From the NCBI GenBank assembly GCA_015680685.1, contig MNCI01008852.1, positions 525,114 through 589,113 of the forward strand: a stretch of DNA of 64,000 nt. Reading direction: 5' to 3'. Position numbers and translations under genes: made by a program. The DNA is from Gnetum montanum. Lineage: Eukaryota; Streptophyta; Gnetopsida; Gnetales; Gnetaceae. Below the pieces are notes generated by a model. It worked only from the letters and a program-made list of their open reading frames with translations, was not told where the DNA came from and searched no databases. This document shows, one piece after another, positions 22,610 through 33,375 of the stretch (positions are counted from its first letter, which is position 1; every line of letters starts with the position of its first letter).

Positions 22610-25288
22610 ATGGCCCCTAAAAGAGGATAGCAAGGAGGACCCTCTCAGGGTGCATTCAAATAGCCAAGGAGAGGTAAAGGCCAAGCACCTCTAAAAGAAC
22701 ATACAAAGCAAGAGGCATAATCATTCAGCATCCATCAAGAACTTTCTGTTACTGTGTAATCAGGACATGTCGAAGGTGGAGACGGTGAAGCACCTGAATA
22801 GGGACAACATATCACGTTGTCTCTAAAATGTGTTTAGGTAATTCGTGAAAGGTCCACATCAGTAGCTGTGATTGTGAAACTTGATTTTGGGCCTTTCACT
22901 AAGTCTGCTCCTGAAGCAATCAAGGACCAACTTAAAGGGACTCCACTGTGGGCTATTGTCTCTGAAAGTGGTGATTAGTACTTGGGAGAGATGTACCAAT
23001 TTTGGCACAACAAAGAAGAAGGCACCACCATTGATATTGGTGGTATTTCTATTGATTTCTCTACCAAAGCCATTTCAGAAGTTCTAAATCTTCTGAATAC
23101 AAGGAGAAAGGTTGCTCACATGTCGACTTGTTCTGCTGTTGATGCATAAAAGATATGGTTGAAAATGGCATACGGAAAGGAAGATAAAGCATATGGAGAG
23201 CTTACACTTGAAGAGAAAATCTACTTCAAAATTAGCACATATCATATTTTCCAAACAAAAAGTTTAAACAGAATTTTCACATATGCGACTAGAGTAAGTG
23301 CCATCTTGATGGGTAAGGTTAATGCCAACCTACCCCATCTATATCTTACAAATATTTTAAGGTAGTTTGAAGAATGTAAGACAAGGAAGTTCGCATTGCC
23401 CTTCCCCTATCTCATTAAGAAGCTATGCCGGTGTGCTGAAATTCTGGGGTACACCAATGACATCCCCAAAAAGCCCCAAAATGTTTCATTTGCTAAATTA
23501 CTGAAGCCACCAACCCCAAGAAAAAGTGTTGGTGAGACACTAGAGCCTGAGGAAGAATAGGAAGTGGGGCCTAGCACACAACTTATAGGCCAGCAAGACC
23601 AACCACCACCACCACCATAGGACTATTGACCGTCAATGAGCCATCTCAATGCCATCGTTGAAATGGTCAATTAGGGAAGTCGTGATGAAGTTAATCTCTT
23701 CAGGATCATCAATGATGTCGTATGATCCACGATCTCAATTAATCATGCACAAGATGAGGTGTCTATCTAAACAGGAGGAGGGGAATCACATTAGTCACAA
23801 AAGATCTCTGAAAACACTACATTTTTTCAAGTGTAATTAGAAATAGGTGAAGGCACTACAATAGTGGTCATGCAGCACCAAGATGTAGCAGGAGCAGCAA
23901 AAGTGGTTACAAACCACATAAAAGAATCATTTAATGTTCCTATTGTGCTACTGGTAGATTTTACAAGAGCATGTGATGCTCAAACTTTGGTCAGGCCCTC
24001 AATAACTCTTGTGGATCATGAGGATGTTCTAGATTGGTTGTTGGAGATAGGACAAATGATGATGTCCTTGTTTGACATCCCTTAAGATGTCATAGCAACA
24101 CAGTTAGACCTTATCTCCACAAAAGGGAAGCTAGTCATGGTAGAGGTCATGGCTGAGCATGCAAAGGAGGAGTTAAAAAGACTATAAGAAAAGCTCATTA
24201 CCCTACAAGCTACACAGAGGGACCCATCTCAATTCATCCCTGCAAAGTAGCTAGAATCCTTTCAGATAGAGTAGCTGAATAAATTGCTAAAAGAGAATAA
24301 AATAGTGGTGGAGAAAAAAGAGAGGGTTGATTGGGATGCTTCCAAGACACAAACACAAATGTATGCACATGCCAAAGCACTCAAGGCCTCACAAGAAGAA
24401 AATAAATGCCTTACCACCAAAAATCTTCGGTTGACCACAGTAAAAAAATAAAAGAATGTTCTCAAAGAAAATTTTTAGTAATTATGAGAATAATTAATAA
24501 GGGTAAACCAGGATATAAATCACTTAGCCAGAGAAAATCGAACCCTTTCAATGGAGGAGGTATGCGCAATCCATCAAAAGACGGTAATTGAAATAAGCAC
24601 GTGGTAGAACGACGCCAAGCTAAATGAAAAACTTAAAGAACATTTTAGAGATTTAGTGGAGATGTATAAGTAGGTGATTGAGAAAAAAATCCATATGGCC
24701 AAAGCCCATATTAACACACTCAGTGCTCAAAACACTAATTGGTGGGCCATATATGATACTTATGCCTTCGCCCACCAAGCTAAATTGAAAAGTCGAGACC
24801 TACAGATACAAGATCTCATGGAGTACATGGAGTTGGCAAACTTGCGGTATGCCAAATTAGCCATGTTAACATCAGGACACCTAAGAATAGAATTAGAGAA
24901 GCTAGTAGCAACCACCTATGCTAAATATGAAACAGAATTCGCTGAACATAAGAAGATGCTGTAGAAATTAGAAGTGGTAAATTTTGAATTAGAGGTGGTC
25001 AAAATTAGCTACCAAGGATAGAAGGATGTCGTGGTGGATTTGGCTCGACGACTCACAGACTACCAAGAATGCAAGGACAAAGCTAGAGCCTTTGAAGAGA
25101 AACAATGGTTGTTCGCAACTTGGTATGTTAAGGACAATCAGATGTTCCTGCAACTATCATGTCCATGGGAGGTGCCGACTCCATCGAACATTGGATCATC
25201 AGCATGGATAGCACAAGATCCCCAAACTGAAGAAGAAAAGCTCCAAGCACTCCTTCAGAGACATCCATTTCTAAATCTTGGAGCATAA
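22610..25288 (+). pseudogene. TE-N additional 3' ORF (plant 'putative transposon protein'-like, then coiled coil)
   Basis: The ATG follows TGTGATTACAG, a good splice-acceptor context shared with TE-B. Near codon 86 it reads VIVKLDFGPFTKSAPEAIKD, then YLGEMYQFW and IDIGGISIDFSTKAISEVLN. At 23159-23460 it reads LTLEEKIYFKISTYHIF, TYATRVSAILMGKVNANLPH and FALPFPYLIKKLCR. I recall this layout (EE.iYF, RA.Llh.I..G..iNv, FPsLI..LC) from the plant domain often named putative plant transposon protein (Transposase_32), which occurs in Athila-like elements; the match is from memory. The later half (about 24300-25240) is Lys/Glu/Gln-rich and coiled-coil-like. It sits in the env-like position but shows no signal peptide or membrane segment. 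Many stops. Confidence 0.7.
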
Positions 25289-25517
25289 GATAAGGGGAAG
25301 AGACCCATGGAGGAGCAACCACCACTAGGAACCACATGAGTTCCAACAAATTTTATTTTTTGTAAATTCTGTGTCTATGTCCCAATTTTGTTTTGTTCAA
25401 TTCCACACTACAGCATGAGTAATTCCTAGTTAGTCAATAATCCCATACCTATTCACTGTATAATTAACCGAACTCATTCTCATTTTTTCTGACTCGAGGA
25501 TGAGTTATTATTCAATT

Positions 25518-25526
25518 ATGGGGGTA
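25518..25526 (+). other. TE-N polypurine tract
   Basis: ATGGGGGTA directly before the 3' LTR, as in TE-A. Confidence 0.7.
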
Positions 25527-26349
25527 TGATGAATCATGTTTTGCTAGGCCCTGATATCGAATCCTCAATATCGAGTATGTGATATTGTGGCCTGGATAAC
25601 AATATCGAATTCACGATATCGTGATTCCTATGTAGGCCTATAAATACCACATTCAAGTGCATAGAAAGAGTTGGTAAGTGTAAGAGTAGAGTCTTTTTTC
25701 TAGTTTTTAATTCATTTCTAAATGTAATTGTACGGAACCTTTATTCAAGTGTGACATACTTGGACACGCACATGATTGGCAATAAAGATCGGGATTACTC
25801 CATCATTACAACATTCACTTAGTTTTTGATTGTTTAATTGTCACTGTTAATTATTTTTTTCTTAGTTGATATTTCTTTACCATCATTTACTATTCTTGTT
25901 GTTAAATGTGTAATGAGTACGACTTAACCACAAACATTGAAGTGTAACTACTTGGTAACCTAGTAGCATATTTAGGAGTGCTCAAGTAATGTGTGCTTGG
26001 TAATCCCAGAAGTAGTACATGAGGTCCAAGATGTGTATGAATGATTAAGAACAGATGCTCATCGCACTTAGGCTAGCTTAGACTTCATTTCCTATTGCTT
26101 ATTAGTTTAATCAAGATTATTTTCCATTTTCTTTAAGAGTAACCTAGTGTTAAAAATCATATCATACACCTCACTCTGAACTAAACCATACATGATAAGT
26201 AAATACTAGTCCAGGTGGGAAGACAGTGAACTGCGATGAACGTGTAACTATATAGATACCATAACTAGTTTGTCTGCGGAGTTCAACCGGATCGTGTGTA
26301 CACACTCATATTCATATGGTTGAGTGTAGGGGTACCTCGCCACTCATCA
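25527..26349 (+). repeat. TE-N 3' LTR
   Basis: 823 bp, TGATGAATCATG...ACTCATCA. Words start at 25553, 25567, 25581, 25601 and 25615 (14, 14, 20, 14). TATAAATA at 25639-25646, 24 bp after the last word start. The best preserved word is the 10-bp palindrome ACGATATCGT at 25613-25622. Confidence 0.92.
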
Positions 26350-26676
26350 AGTCTAGAAGTAAAACTTAAAGCAACAAAAGTGATATACAAAAGTAAATAC
26401 ATAAATATCCATAATAATGTTCCTTTCATTCAAAGAGAACACCAAGCTTCAACACAAAAGTGTAACTTTGAAGCAATTCACTTCAAACTCTAAATTTTTA
26501 AACAAATTGATGCTCAATTATTAAAAAGAAAATTTATCTTACAAGATCAAATAAATCTTAACTGATCTTAGATATTCCAAATCCTAAGTAGCTATAAAGC
26601 TTTATAATTCTTTAAAATTTCTTCAAAATCTTAATGAAGATCACTAATTTATGTGTGGATTCCTTCAAACCAAGTA

Positions 26677-26690
26677 CTCTAATAACAATC
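26677..26690 (-). other. TE-E primer-binding site (initiator tRNA-Met type, decayed)
   Basis: The minus strand reads GATTGTTATTAGAG directly after the LTR. This differs from the usual ATTGGTATCAGAG by C-to-T and G-to-T type changes. Confidence 0.6.
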
Positions 26691-27520
26691 TAGTGTCAAT
26701 CCTACCAAAATAGATCCCAAAAGGATACATTCCTCAAGCTTCCTAAGAAAATTAAGCTTAGAAAATAAGAGCATAATAAAATAGAGAAAATATCTTTTTT
26801 ATTAAAAAAAACTCTCAAAATATAGAGAAATACATCAAAAATGAGAAGCCAAACTCAACTTACACCTCTCCCAATGATTGTAGAGGTCACACATGTCTCT
26901 TTTCAATCCTCAACTACTCACAGTGGAGCAAAAGGATAACCCACTTATAAGAGATTCTCTTAACCTCTCTCAAGTGCTCTACCTTGCCTCTTACTCAATT
27001 TCCATTGCATAGGCTCTCTTCTTGAGACTACCTTTTCTTTCTTTAGATTAGCCTACCCAAACTCAACCCTTGGACATTTATTTATTACTTCTTGGTGTGA
27101 CCTTTCATCTTCCTTTATATTTAAAAATACTAATTAATATTTGTTGCTTGCCAAAGATGTCTTTTGATCTAAGGAGACATCTTATATAAGTGTAGATGAG
27201 TTGTAGGAAACATCTTATATGCAGAGGAGATTTCTATCATGAAGAGGAGGCATCTAAACTGTAGAGGAGACGTCTCTCCTACCATGGCTAAAATCAAGAT
27301 ACTCATTTTTAGGTTTAGAAAATTTGAATACCTTCAAAAAAGTTTCCATTAATCTTGAAACCTCCTAAACTTATCAAAATCGACTCCATACATCCCCAAA
27401 CATGTCAAAACAACTTAGAATCATCATTAACAAAGTTAACATAAGAAGAAACACATAAATAAGATGCACACATTTAAAATATAGTAAGGATTATGATAGG
27501 GCTAGGTGATGTCCTCGTCA
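26691..27520 (-). repeat. TE-E 5' LTR
   Basis: 830 bp, alignable with 13908-14750 throughout (for example AAGCTTCCTAAG and GGGCTAGGTGATGT). Words at 27155, 27175, 27208, 27228, 27248 and 27268 repeat the spacing of the other LTR; the last is the full palindrome AGACGTCT. A decayed word lies at 27194. Confidence 0.88.
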
Positions 27521-27525
27521 CCTAG

Positions 27526-28668
27526 CCATAAGGAATGTTATGATCATACATCTCCTTGCATAGTGATCTTCATAAGGCTCTTCATCTATATGTTGAAGAA
27601 CTCATAACTAGTTCTTTTTTTGTACATACCATTGAACTAGATCATCATCAAAAATTTTATAGATGTTTTCCTCTATCTTCATGAAGTGTTTGGTCTAGTG
27701 TAGGAATTTTTGTTTTCTATGCTTATCCTACTCTAAAGGAACCACCTATATCATCAAATAAGTATAGCAATTAGTAAACCATGTTTTGCTCACTAATGAT
27801 GAAACCATAGTGGCCTTTGCAAATAAAAGCTTATCTAAAAATCAACTTGCTATAGGTTCTTCATCAACCTCCTTAACTAATCAGAACTAAGAAAAATGAT
27901 CAACAATAATATTCTTAATTTTCTTTTTATCAACCATTGTTAGAATAAATTCTTGAAAGATTACCAATCATCGTATGACACAAGGACTTACTACTAACTT
28001 ATTCATGAGAAATTCTATAGCACTATGATCTATGTACACAAAAATAGGATATCCAAGCACATAATATCTAAATTTTTCAAATGCCTACACTACCATCATT
28101 AATTCCTTCTCTATGGTGATGTAGTTTAATTGTGCTCATGCACTACTCTTACTCGTACATTGGATGTAATATGAACATTTTTTTGTCATCCAACTATATG
28201 ACTATGGATCCCAAAACATAATTAAACATATTAGTAATGACATGAAATGACCTAAACTAGTCAAGAGCTTATAAAATGGATGTCTACATAAGCTTCTATT
28301 TCAATAGTTAAATGCACATTTTCAATCATTGATCCATACAAATTATGTATTCTTCTTTATTAACTTCACTAGAGATTCAAAAATCTTTATTAACTTCATT
28401 AGTGATTAGGTAATATTTTGCAAATTCTTAGTGAATCTCTTATAATAGCCTACATATCTAAGATGTGATCTAAAATCTTTTATTATTTGTGGCCTTTGAT
28501 TCATGCTTTAAATAACCCTGATTTTCTTTGGATATACTTCATTCTCTTTTTCTAAAATACAGTATCTAAGAACAATGTCTTCTTCTACCATCAAATGGCC
28601 TTTCTACTAGTTAAGCTTCAAGTTAGTATCTACACATTATTTCAATAACTACTCAAGATGGTCTAAGG
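27526..28668 (-). pseudogene. TE-M RNase H and flanking RT/integrase fragment
   Basis: The minus strand parallels TE-B 36350-37100: a translated region with the counterpart of the TE-B RNase H and tether. It starts directly after the CCTAG duplication of TE-E and breaks near 28668, where the 1.9-kb insertion interrupts the RT palm region. No open frame longer than a few dozen codons. Confidence 0.65.
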
Positions 28669-28876
28669 TGTTAGAGTTGGTGTAGTGGAAACTTTCAGTA
28701 TGCATGAAGGTCAATTCCAAAGTCTAAAATATATAATTGAAAAATTTACAAATTTAGCTTGACCACAAGTCGTGGTCAATTCATGGTAAACAAATAATAA
28801 GTCATGGTGCCCTTGTAATATATTCCTGAGACCTAATCATGAATCATGGTCAAGTTCTAGTCTATGTCAAGGCTAA

Positions 28877-29756
28877 TGATGAGTGACAAGTACCCCCTAC
28901 ACCCATTCATACAAATCACTAAGCATTCACATGCAATCCGATCGAATTCCCTTATAGCCTTATAAGCACACTAGTCTTTAGGAAGTAACACTAACCATTG
29001 GAATCATTATCTTTCCAATTACACTTGTGAAATGCAAAGGTATGTTTAAGTGAAACTAAGGCATATGATTTTTATCATTTTTTATGTTTTATGTTTTAAT
29101 TCATCTAAGTATAAAGAATAATGAATAAAATAAGATAATTAACTTGCTAATTTAATCTAACTAGCTACACCTAACTAATCCTAACATAAGCATCCATTCC
29201 CACTTGACGTACACATTCTAAACATGCTTAATGCTATTCGGTTACCAAACATTAAGTGTTACTGGGATTACCAAGTGCCAAGCATATGCTTGAAGTGGTC
29301 ATACTTATGTGCTTAATTAATCATTATTTAATCTAGCCTAATTAATTATTTAAATACTTAAAGCATTAAAGGAACTCGCATAAAATTTTAAATGCATAAA
29401 TAATTAATTAATCTATTTTAAAGTGTTGTAAGGTTTATTAAAAAGCTCATCTTTATTGCTACACACACTGTTGTGCCCAAGTACTATAATTTTCAAATAA
29501 AGATTTGTACACTCTTAACTCCTACTACAAGCACTTAGAAAAATATTCTAACTTTCAAATGACAAAACGGCAAGAGCTTCACTACAACTATGAAAAGACA
29601 TGCCATAAACATGGTGGCTAAGCATGTATTTATAGGTGAAAATAAAAACTACATCAATGAGGCCACATCAACACATCAAATCATGCATTGACAAGGCCTA
29701 TTCAACAAGGCCTAGTTGATGGGGCTCAGTCAACACAATCAATTTACAATTCATCA
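28877..29756 (-). repeat. TE-B 3' LTR
   Basis: 880 bp, TGATGAGTGAC...AATTCATCA. In plus coordinates words start at 29652, 29666, 29686, 29700, 29714 and 29728 (14, 20, 14, 14, 14). Read in the direction of transcription this is 14, 14, 14, 20, 14. The minus-strand TATAAATA is at 29634-29627. Confidence 0.92.
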
Positions 29757-29984
29757 TACCACCACAACTAAATGAAACTCATCCTTAAGTTCTTTACAAG
29801 TTTGGAAGGGTATGGAATTATTAACTAACAATAGACATATGACAAACATAAAAAAACACTAAATGCCTAAGTTTATAGATATATAATCATTACAAAATTT
29901 TTGGTATTCAAGATTACAAAATTGAATACTAGGACAAAATTGACAAACACAATCCCTTTGATGGCACAAAGATGATGAAGAAGA
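29757..29984 (-). other. TE-B 3' end between additional ORF and LTR
   Basis: Short AT-rich noncoding segment. A weak purine tract (minus strand GTTGTGGTGGTA) abuts the 3' LTR and is probably the polypurine tract. Confidence 0.5.
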
Positions 29985-32819
29985 TTAAATGGTCCTAGGC
30001 AATGGATGATCCTAAGGTTCTGAAGGCCCTTCTCCTACTTCAAGCACACACAGTGGTTGAGGCTATTGTGGTTGTCCTACTATGGCTACAACTTTCAATG
30101 GAAGATGAAGAGCATCCAACAATGCTTTCATCTTCCCCTTCTTACTCCTGGGATGGTGCACAATCCACACAGCTTCACCAATGTGAGCACATCCCAATGA
30201 TAGGGCATTGTTAAAAATAGCTCCTTGACATTAACAAACCAAGCAATAAATTATTTACATTCAATGTCAAACACCCTGATTACATTCTACAATTCCTAGT
30301 AATCATTCATTCTTTTGGCCAAGTTCTCAGCAGTTGATCTTTGATTAATGAATCTTGACCTCAAAACTTCAAGTTTAGTGTTTGCAATCTCAAGATTTTT
30401 CTTGGTTTCCTTGTGGTGCTTACACTTTACCTTCTATAACAAGTATGAGCTGGCCACCTACTACTCTAACTTTGACCATGATTTTCTGATAGTTAGCATT
30501 GCCAAGTTTGCATATTGGAGATTTGTGAGATCCATGTATTCTATCATTTCATCAATCTACAACTCCTTCATGTGGATCTTTGCTTTATTGTAGGCCTTTA
30601 TCTCATCAATAATAGGTTATCATGCCTCTTTTCCTTGTTGGAGTTGTTGGAGGCTCTCATTAACTTTTACTTTAACCATTTGGATATTTTTTTCATTAAC
30701 TTCTTTCTATAGGCCAACCTAATCTCTGTAGTAGTTCTTAACTCTCTCAAATTTAAGAGCCTCATTCTTCCAAGTGACAATCTCAATCATAGATTTTTAG
30801 CATAAGGTGCAGACTTCCTCCATAGAGAGATTCTTATTTTTTGTTGTCAATCTTCTAAGCTCACTGTTTATCCTAGCTAGTTGCTCCTACTGTTGATGGA
30901 TGAATTCTTGCATGTGTTGTTTCTACACATCAACATTCTGCATGTGATGATTCTTTACGATCAGCATTTCATTCTCTATGTGCATCTAGACCAAGTCCTT
31001 CTAAACTAAATATGTCTTGGCCTTAGCCATAGACTGGTCAAAGATGGTTGTCATAATTCCTACCTCAACCTATTTTAGTTTATCTTGAAGCTATTGAAAA
31101 GCTTCATCTCTTGTCAGTGGATGGTTGAGAAGCACAAGATCAGCAAGGTAGGCTCTTAATTTAGTAACTTACATGGCCAAGTATTGGTTTTGTGCTTGAG
31201 CCATTTCAAGTTGCCCTTCCAAAATGATAAATTTTCCCTTTTCTTCAAGTAGCTCTGATTGGGTTGTAGTGATGTTATCTAGAAAATCAAAGATATCCAG
31301 AATCAATTGTCCAATTCCCACCGGTCGATCTAGAAATTCCTCATGCTAAGATGCACTCAATCGACTAATGATAATTCCTACAAATATTTACACATCTTTG
31401 AGTGCAAAAACATCTAGTATAGATGTCGTCACTATGTTCAGTACTTTGATGATTCGATCAGCAACCACTTCTACCGTGATCTCCTACCCTTGGTGCTACA
31501 TTATCAAGATAGTTGCACCCTCATCCTCCTCCAAGAGCACTAAAAGGTAACAATATTCCTAGAGATTTATGGAAATTTTTGTTGTTACATGAGAGACACC
31601 ATTACCTCTCAAGCACTAAGATTCAACCTTGTGGATAGCTGGCTCTTTGGGCTAAGAATATTGGTCTACCTCTCTCCATATCACTGATTGTTTGAGCAAC
31701 TTCATTAAAGTGACTCATTGCAAGATGGTATATAGATGGATCCCCACAACTTGTTCCTACTTGCTGCTCCTGCTCATGCAAGAGTTACTCTCAGATTTTA
31801 CGCAAGCGTTCAATGGTAGTGTGAGCCTCTGACATTATTTCCTTAGTGGGTGGTGGAGGTGGCAGTTGCTACTCCTCTTCTTTGGACATGGCAGGAGTCT
31901 TGTCTTTCATCATTTTAGGTTAGGAGGCAATGGGAGTATGCTTGATTATGGACTATCCTTGATCTTTTATAGAGTTTTCTGATAAGGCATGGAAAGGGCA
32001 AGATTTTTCTTCCATGTTCAATTTCCTTAAAGCGCTTTTCCATCTCTAGATATATTAGTTGTGGAAGGTTTACATGGAGTTTCTTACTTAAATTCGCACA
32101 TGCATAGGTAGAGAAAGTAGTCACCTTATTGATCCTCACCATTGGATTGAGGTGATAAGCCACTATCTTGAAGTATATGCACTCTGCTGATGTGAGTGCA
32201 CCAAACTCATTATAGTCAAACTCATAACACCACTGTGTCCACTTCCTTTTTTCCTCTATGTCTACTTGCATGGAGATCTTTGCCAAATGGGTTTTAGAAT
32301 TAGCTAGAGCAAGAGCTTATGTAATAACTTCTGTCAAGTAGGACACCTAAGTGTCCTTGATTCTCATAGTGGCTCCTACCTTTCTACTATTCCAAAAGAG
32401 ATATGTTGCTCTCATGTACCACTCCCCACTAGAAGTGATGATTGGCCACATAGGAGAGTTTTGCAACTCCATCTTAACTTCTGGTGAAGCATGTTCTAAG
32501 AATGGTCCAAAGTCCAATTCTTAGAGAACTAAGCATTGGACATCATGAGGCTTGATTGTATCAAGGTAGGCTTATGTCAATGTGACATCAAGTCTTGGTA
32601 TGAACCCTGGTGCCTCTCCTCTTTGAGATTGTTCTATTGTAGCCTCTTCTTCAAGAATCTATTGGATAGATTCCAGTTTGGGCTCCTATCGAAGAGGTCC
32701 TATTGCATGAGTTTCTACTACCTACTCCTAGGCTTCTTCCTAATGTTTCCTTCTAGCTCTCATTTGTTCTTTTTTGAGGATAGTCCTTCTTCTTATGGCT
32801 ATATCGATCTTAGTGTCAT
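29985..32819 (-). pseudogene. TE-B additional 3' ORF (same family as in TE-N)
   Basis: The ATG at 32819 follows TTGTGATCACAG, the same acceptor-like context as in TE-N (TGTGATTACAG). At 32286-31915 the frame reads FGALTSAECIYFKIVAYHL, STYACANLSKKLHVNLPQLI and KILPFPCLIRKLYKRS, aligned with LTLEEKIYFKISTYHIF, VSAILMGKVNANLPHL and FALPFPYLIKKLC in TE-N. The remaining 1.9 kb corresponds to the coiled-coil-like half. Many stops, so inactive. The end is approximate. The protein's role is unknown. Confidence 0.68.
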
Positions 32820-33282
32820 CTGTGATCACAACATGACCAAGCGTTAGCATTTAATGTGTAACTTAAAAAAATTGGGATACCTTATCTTGTTGGAAAAGTT
32901 ACACATGGCTAAGTTGTGATGATGGTCAATTTGATCACTTCAATTATTATTTTATCCTTATTTTAATATTAATAATAAATTTTAGATTTATCAAAGTTTG
33001 TTGGAAGGGTTAAACTCTCAAAAATTGAAGGTTTAGTACTATTCTATTCATTAATCCTTTGAGGGAGTTAGAAAAATATTGGTAAATATTTATCAAAAAC
33101 CTTAAGATTTGTGGCCCCCACAACTAAGAGGTTACCTCTGATATCTACAAGATCAAAGAATGAAGTGATTTGGACAAACAATATGAAAGTTATGGGCTCT
33201 AGAAGGTTTTGGGCTTTGAAAAATTACAAAAACTCCCCTCTCTTTTTGAAGCAAATTACACAAATTTCAAAGTGTTGGATGG
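32820..33282 (-). other. TE-B leader of the additional ORF
   Basis: AT-rich sequence between the internal TATA box and the acceptor-like ATG. If the internal promoter is used this would be a 5' leader, possibly with a small intron ending at the CACAG before the ATG. No donor could be assigned with confidence. Confidence 0.4.
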
Positions 33283-33372
33283 TATTTATAGAAATTTTGG
33301 GCTGCATCAATGGGGCCTAGTCAATGAGACCTAGTTGACACAGTCCGTCATGTCAACTAGGCCTAGTCAACG
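33283..33372 (-). promoter_or_regulatory. TE-B internal promoter-like array before the additional ORF
   Basis: In plus coordinates words CATCAATG (33305), AGTCAATG (33319), AGTTGACA (33333), TGTCAACT (33351) and AGTCAACG (33365) are spaced 14, 14, 18, 14. In transcription order this is 14, 18, 14, 14, nearly the TE-N internal pattern, but built from TE-B's own LTR word. A minus-strand TATAAATA is at 33290-33283, 22 bp after the last word. The additional ORF starts about 465 bp further on. Confidence 0.65.
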
Positions 33373-33375
33373 TGA

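Larger units (their letters stand above)
17469..26349 (+). mobile_element. TE-N: non-autonomous gypsy element (gag and additional ORF, no pol)
   Basis: LTRs 17469-18318 and 25527-26349, flanked by TGTCT (17464-17468) and AGTCT (26350-26354), a one-mismatch duplication. The primer site and polypurine tract match TE-A. The order is gag, 3' noncoding region, internal promoter and additional ORF. Protease, RT, RNase H and integrase are absent: the gag tail passes near 20570-20650 straight into the post-pol noncoding type of sequence. At 8.9 kb it would have depended on enzymes in trans. It is inserted in TE-E. Confidence 0.88.
13908..27520 (-). mobile_element. TE-E: minus-strand LTR element without pol, interrupted by TE-N and a solo LTR
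   Basis: LTRs at 13908-14750 (3') and 26691-27520 (5'), flanked by an exact CCTAG duplication (13903-13907 and 27521-27525). A polypurine tract lies inside the left LTR and an initiator-tRNA-Met-type primer site inside the right LTR, so the element reads on the minus strand. After removing TE-N and the solo LTR the interior is only about 2 kb and holds a gag-like ORF. No RT or integrase was seen. The tRNA-Met primer site occurs in both copia and chromovirus lineages, so the superfamily is unresolved. It is inserted in TE-M integrase. Confidence 0.82.

Noticed and set aside
22610-25288. Calling the additional ORF an envelope gene
   Set aside because: Position fits an env-like ORF, but there is no signal peptide, membrane segment or glycoprotein-like Cys pattern; the text fits a cytosolic or nuclear protein with coiled coils.
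13908-27520. Firm Ty1/copia assignment of TE-E from its primer site
   Set aside because: The initiator tRNA-Met site is also used by gypsy chromoviruses, and no pol is left to decide.
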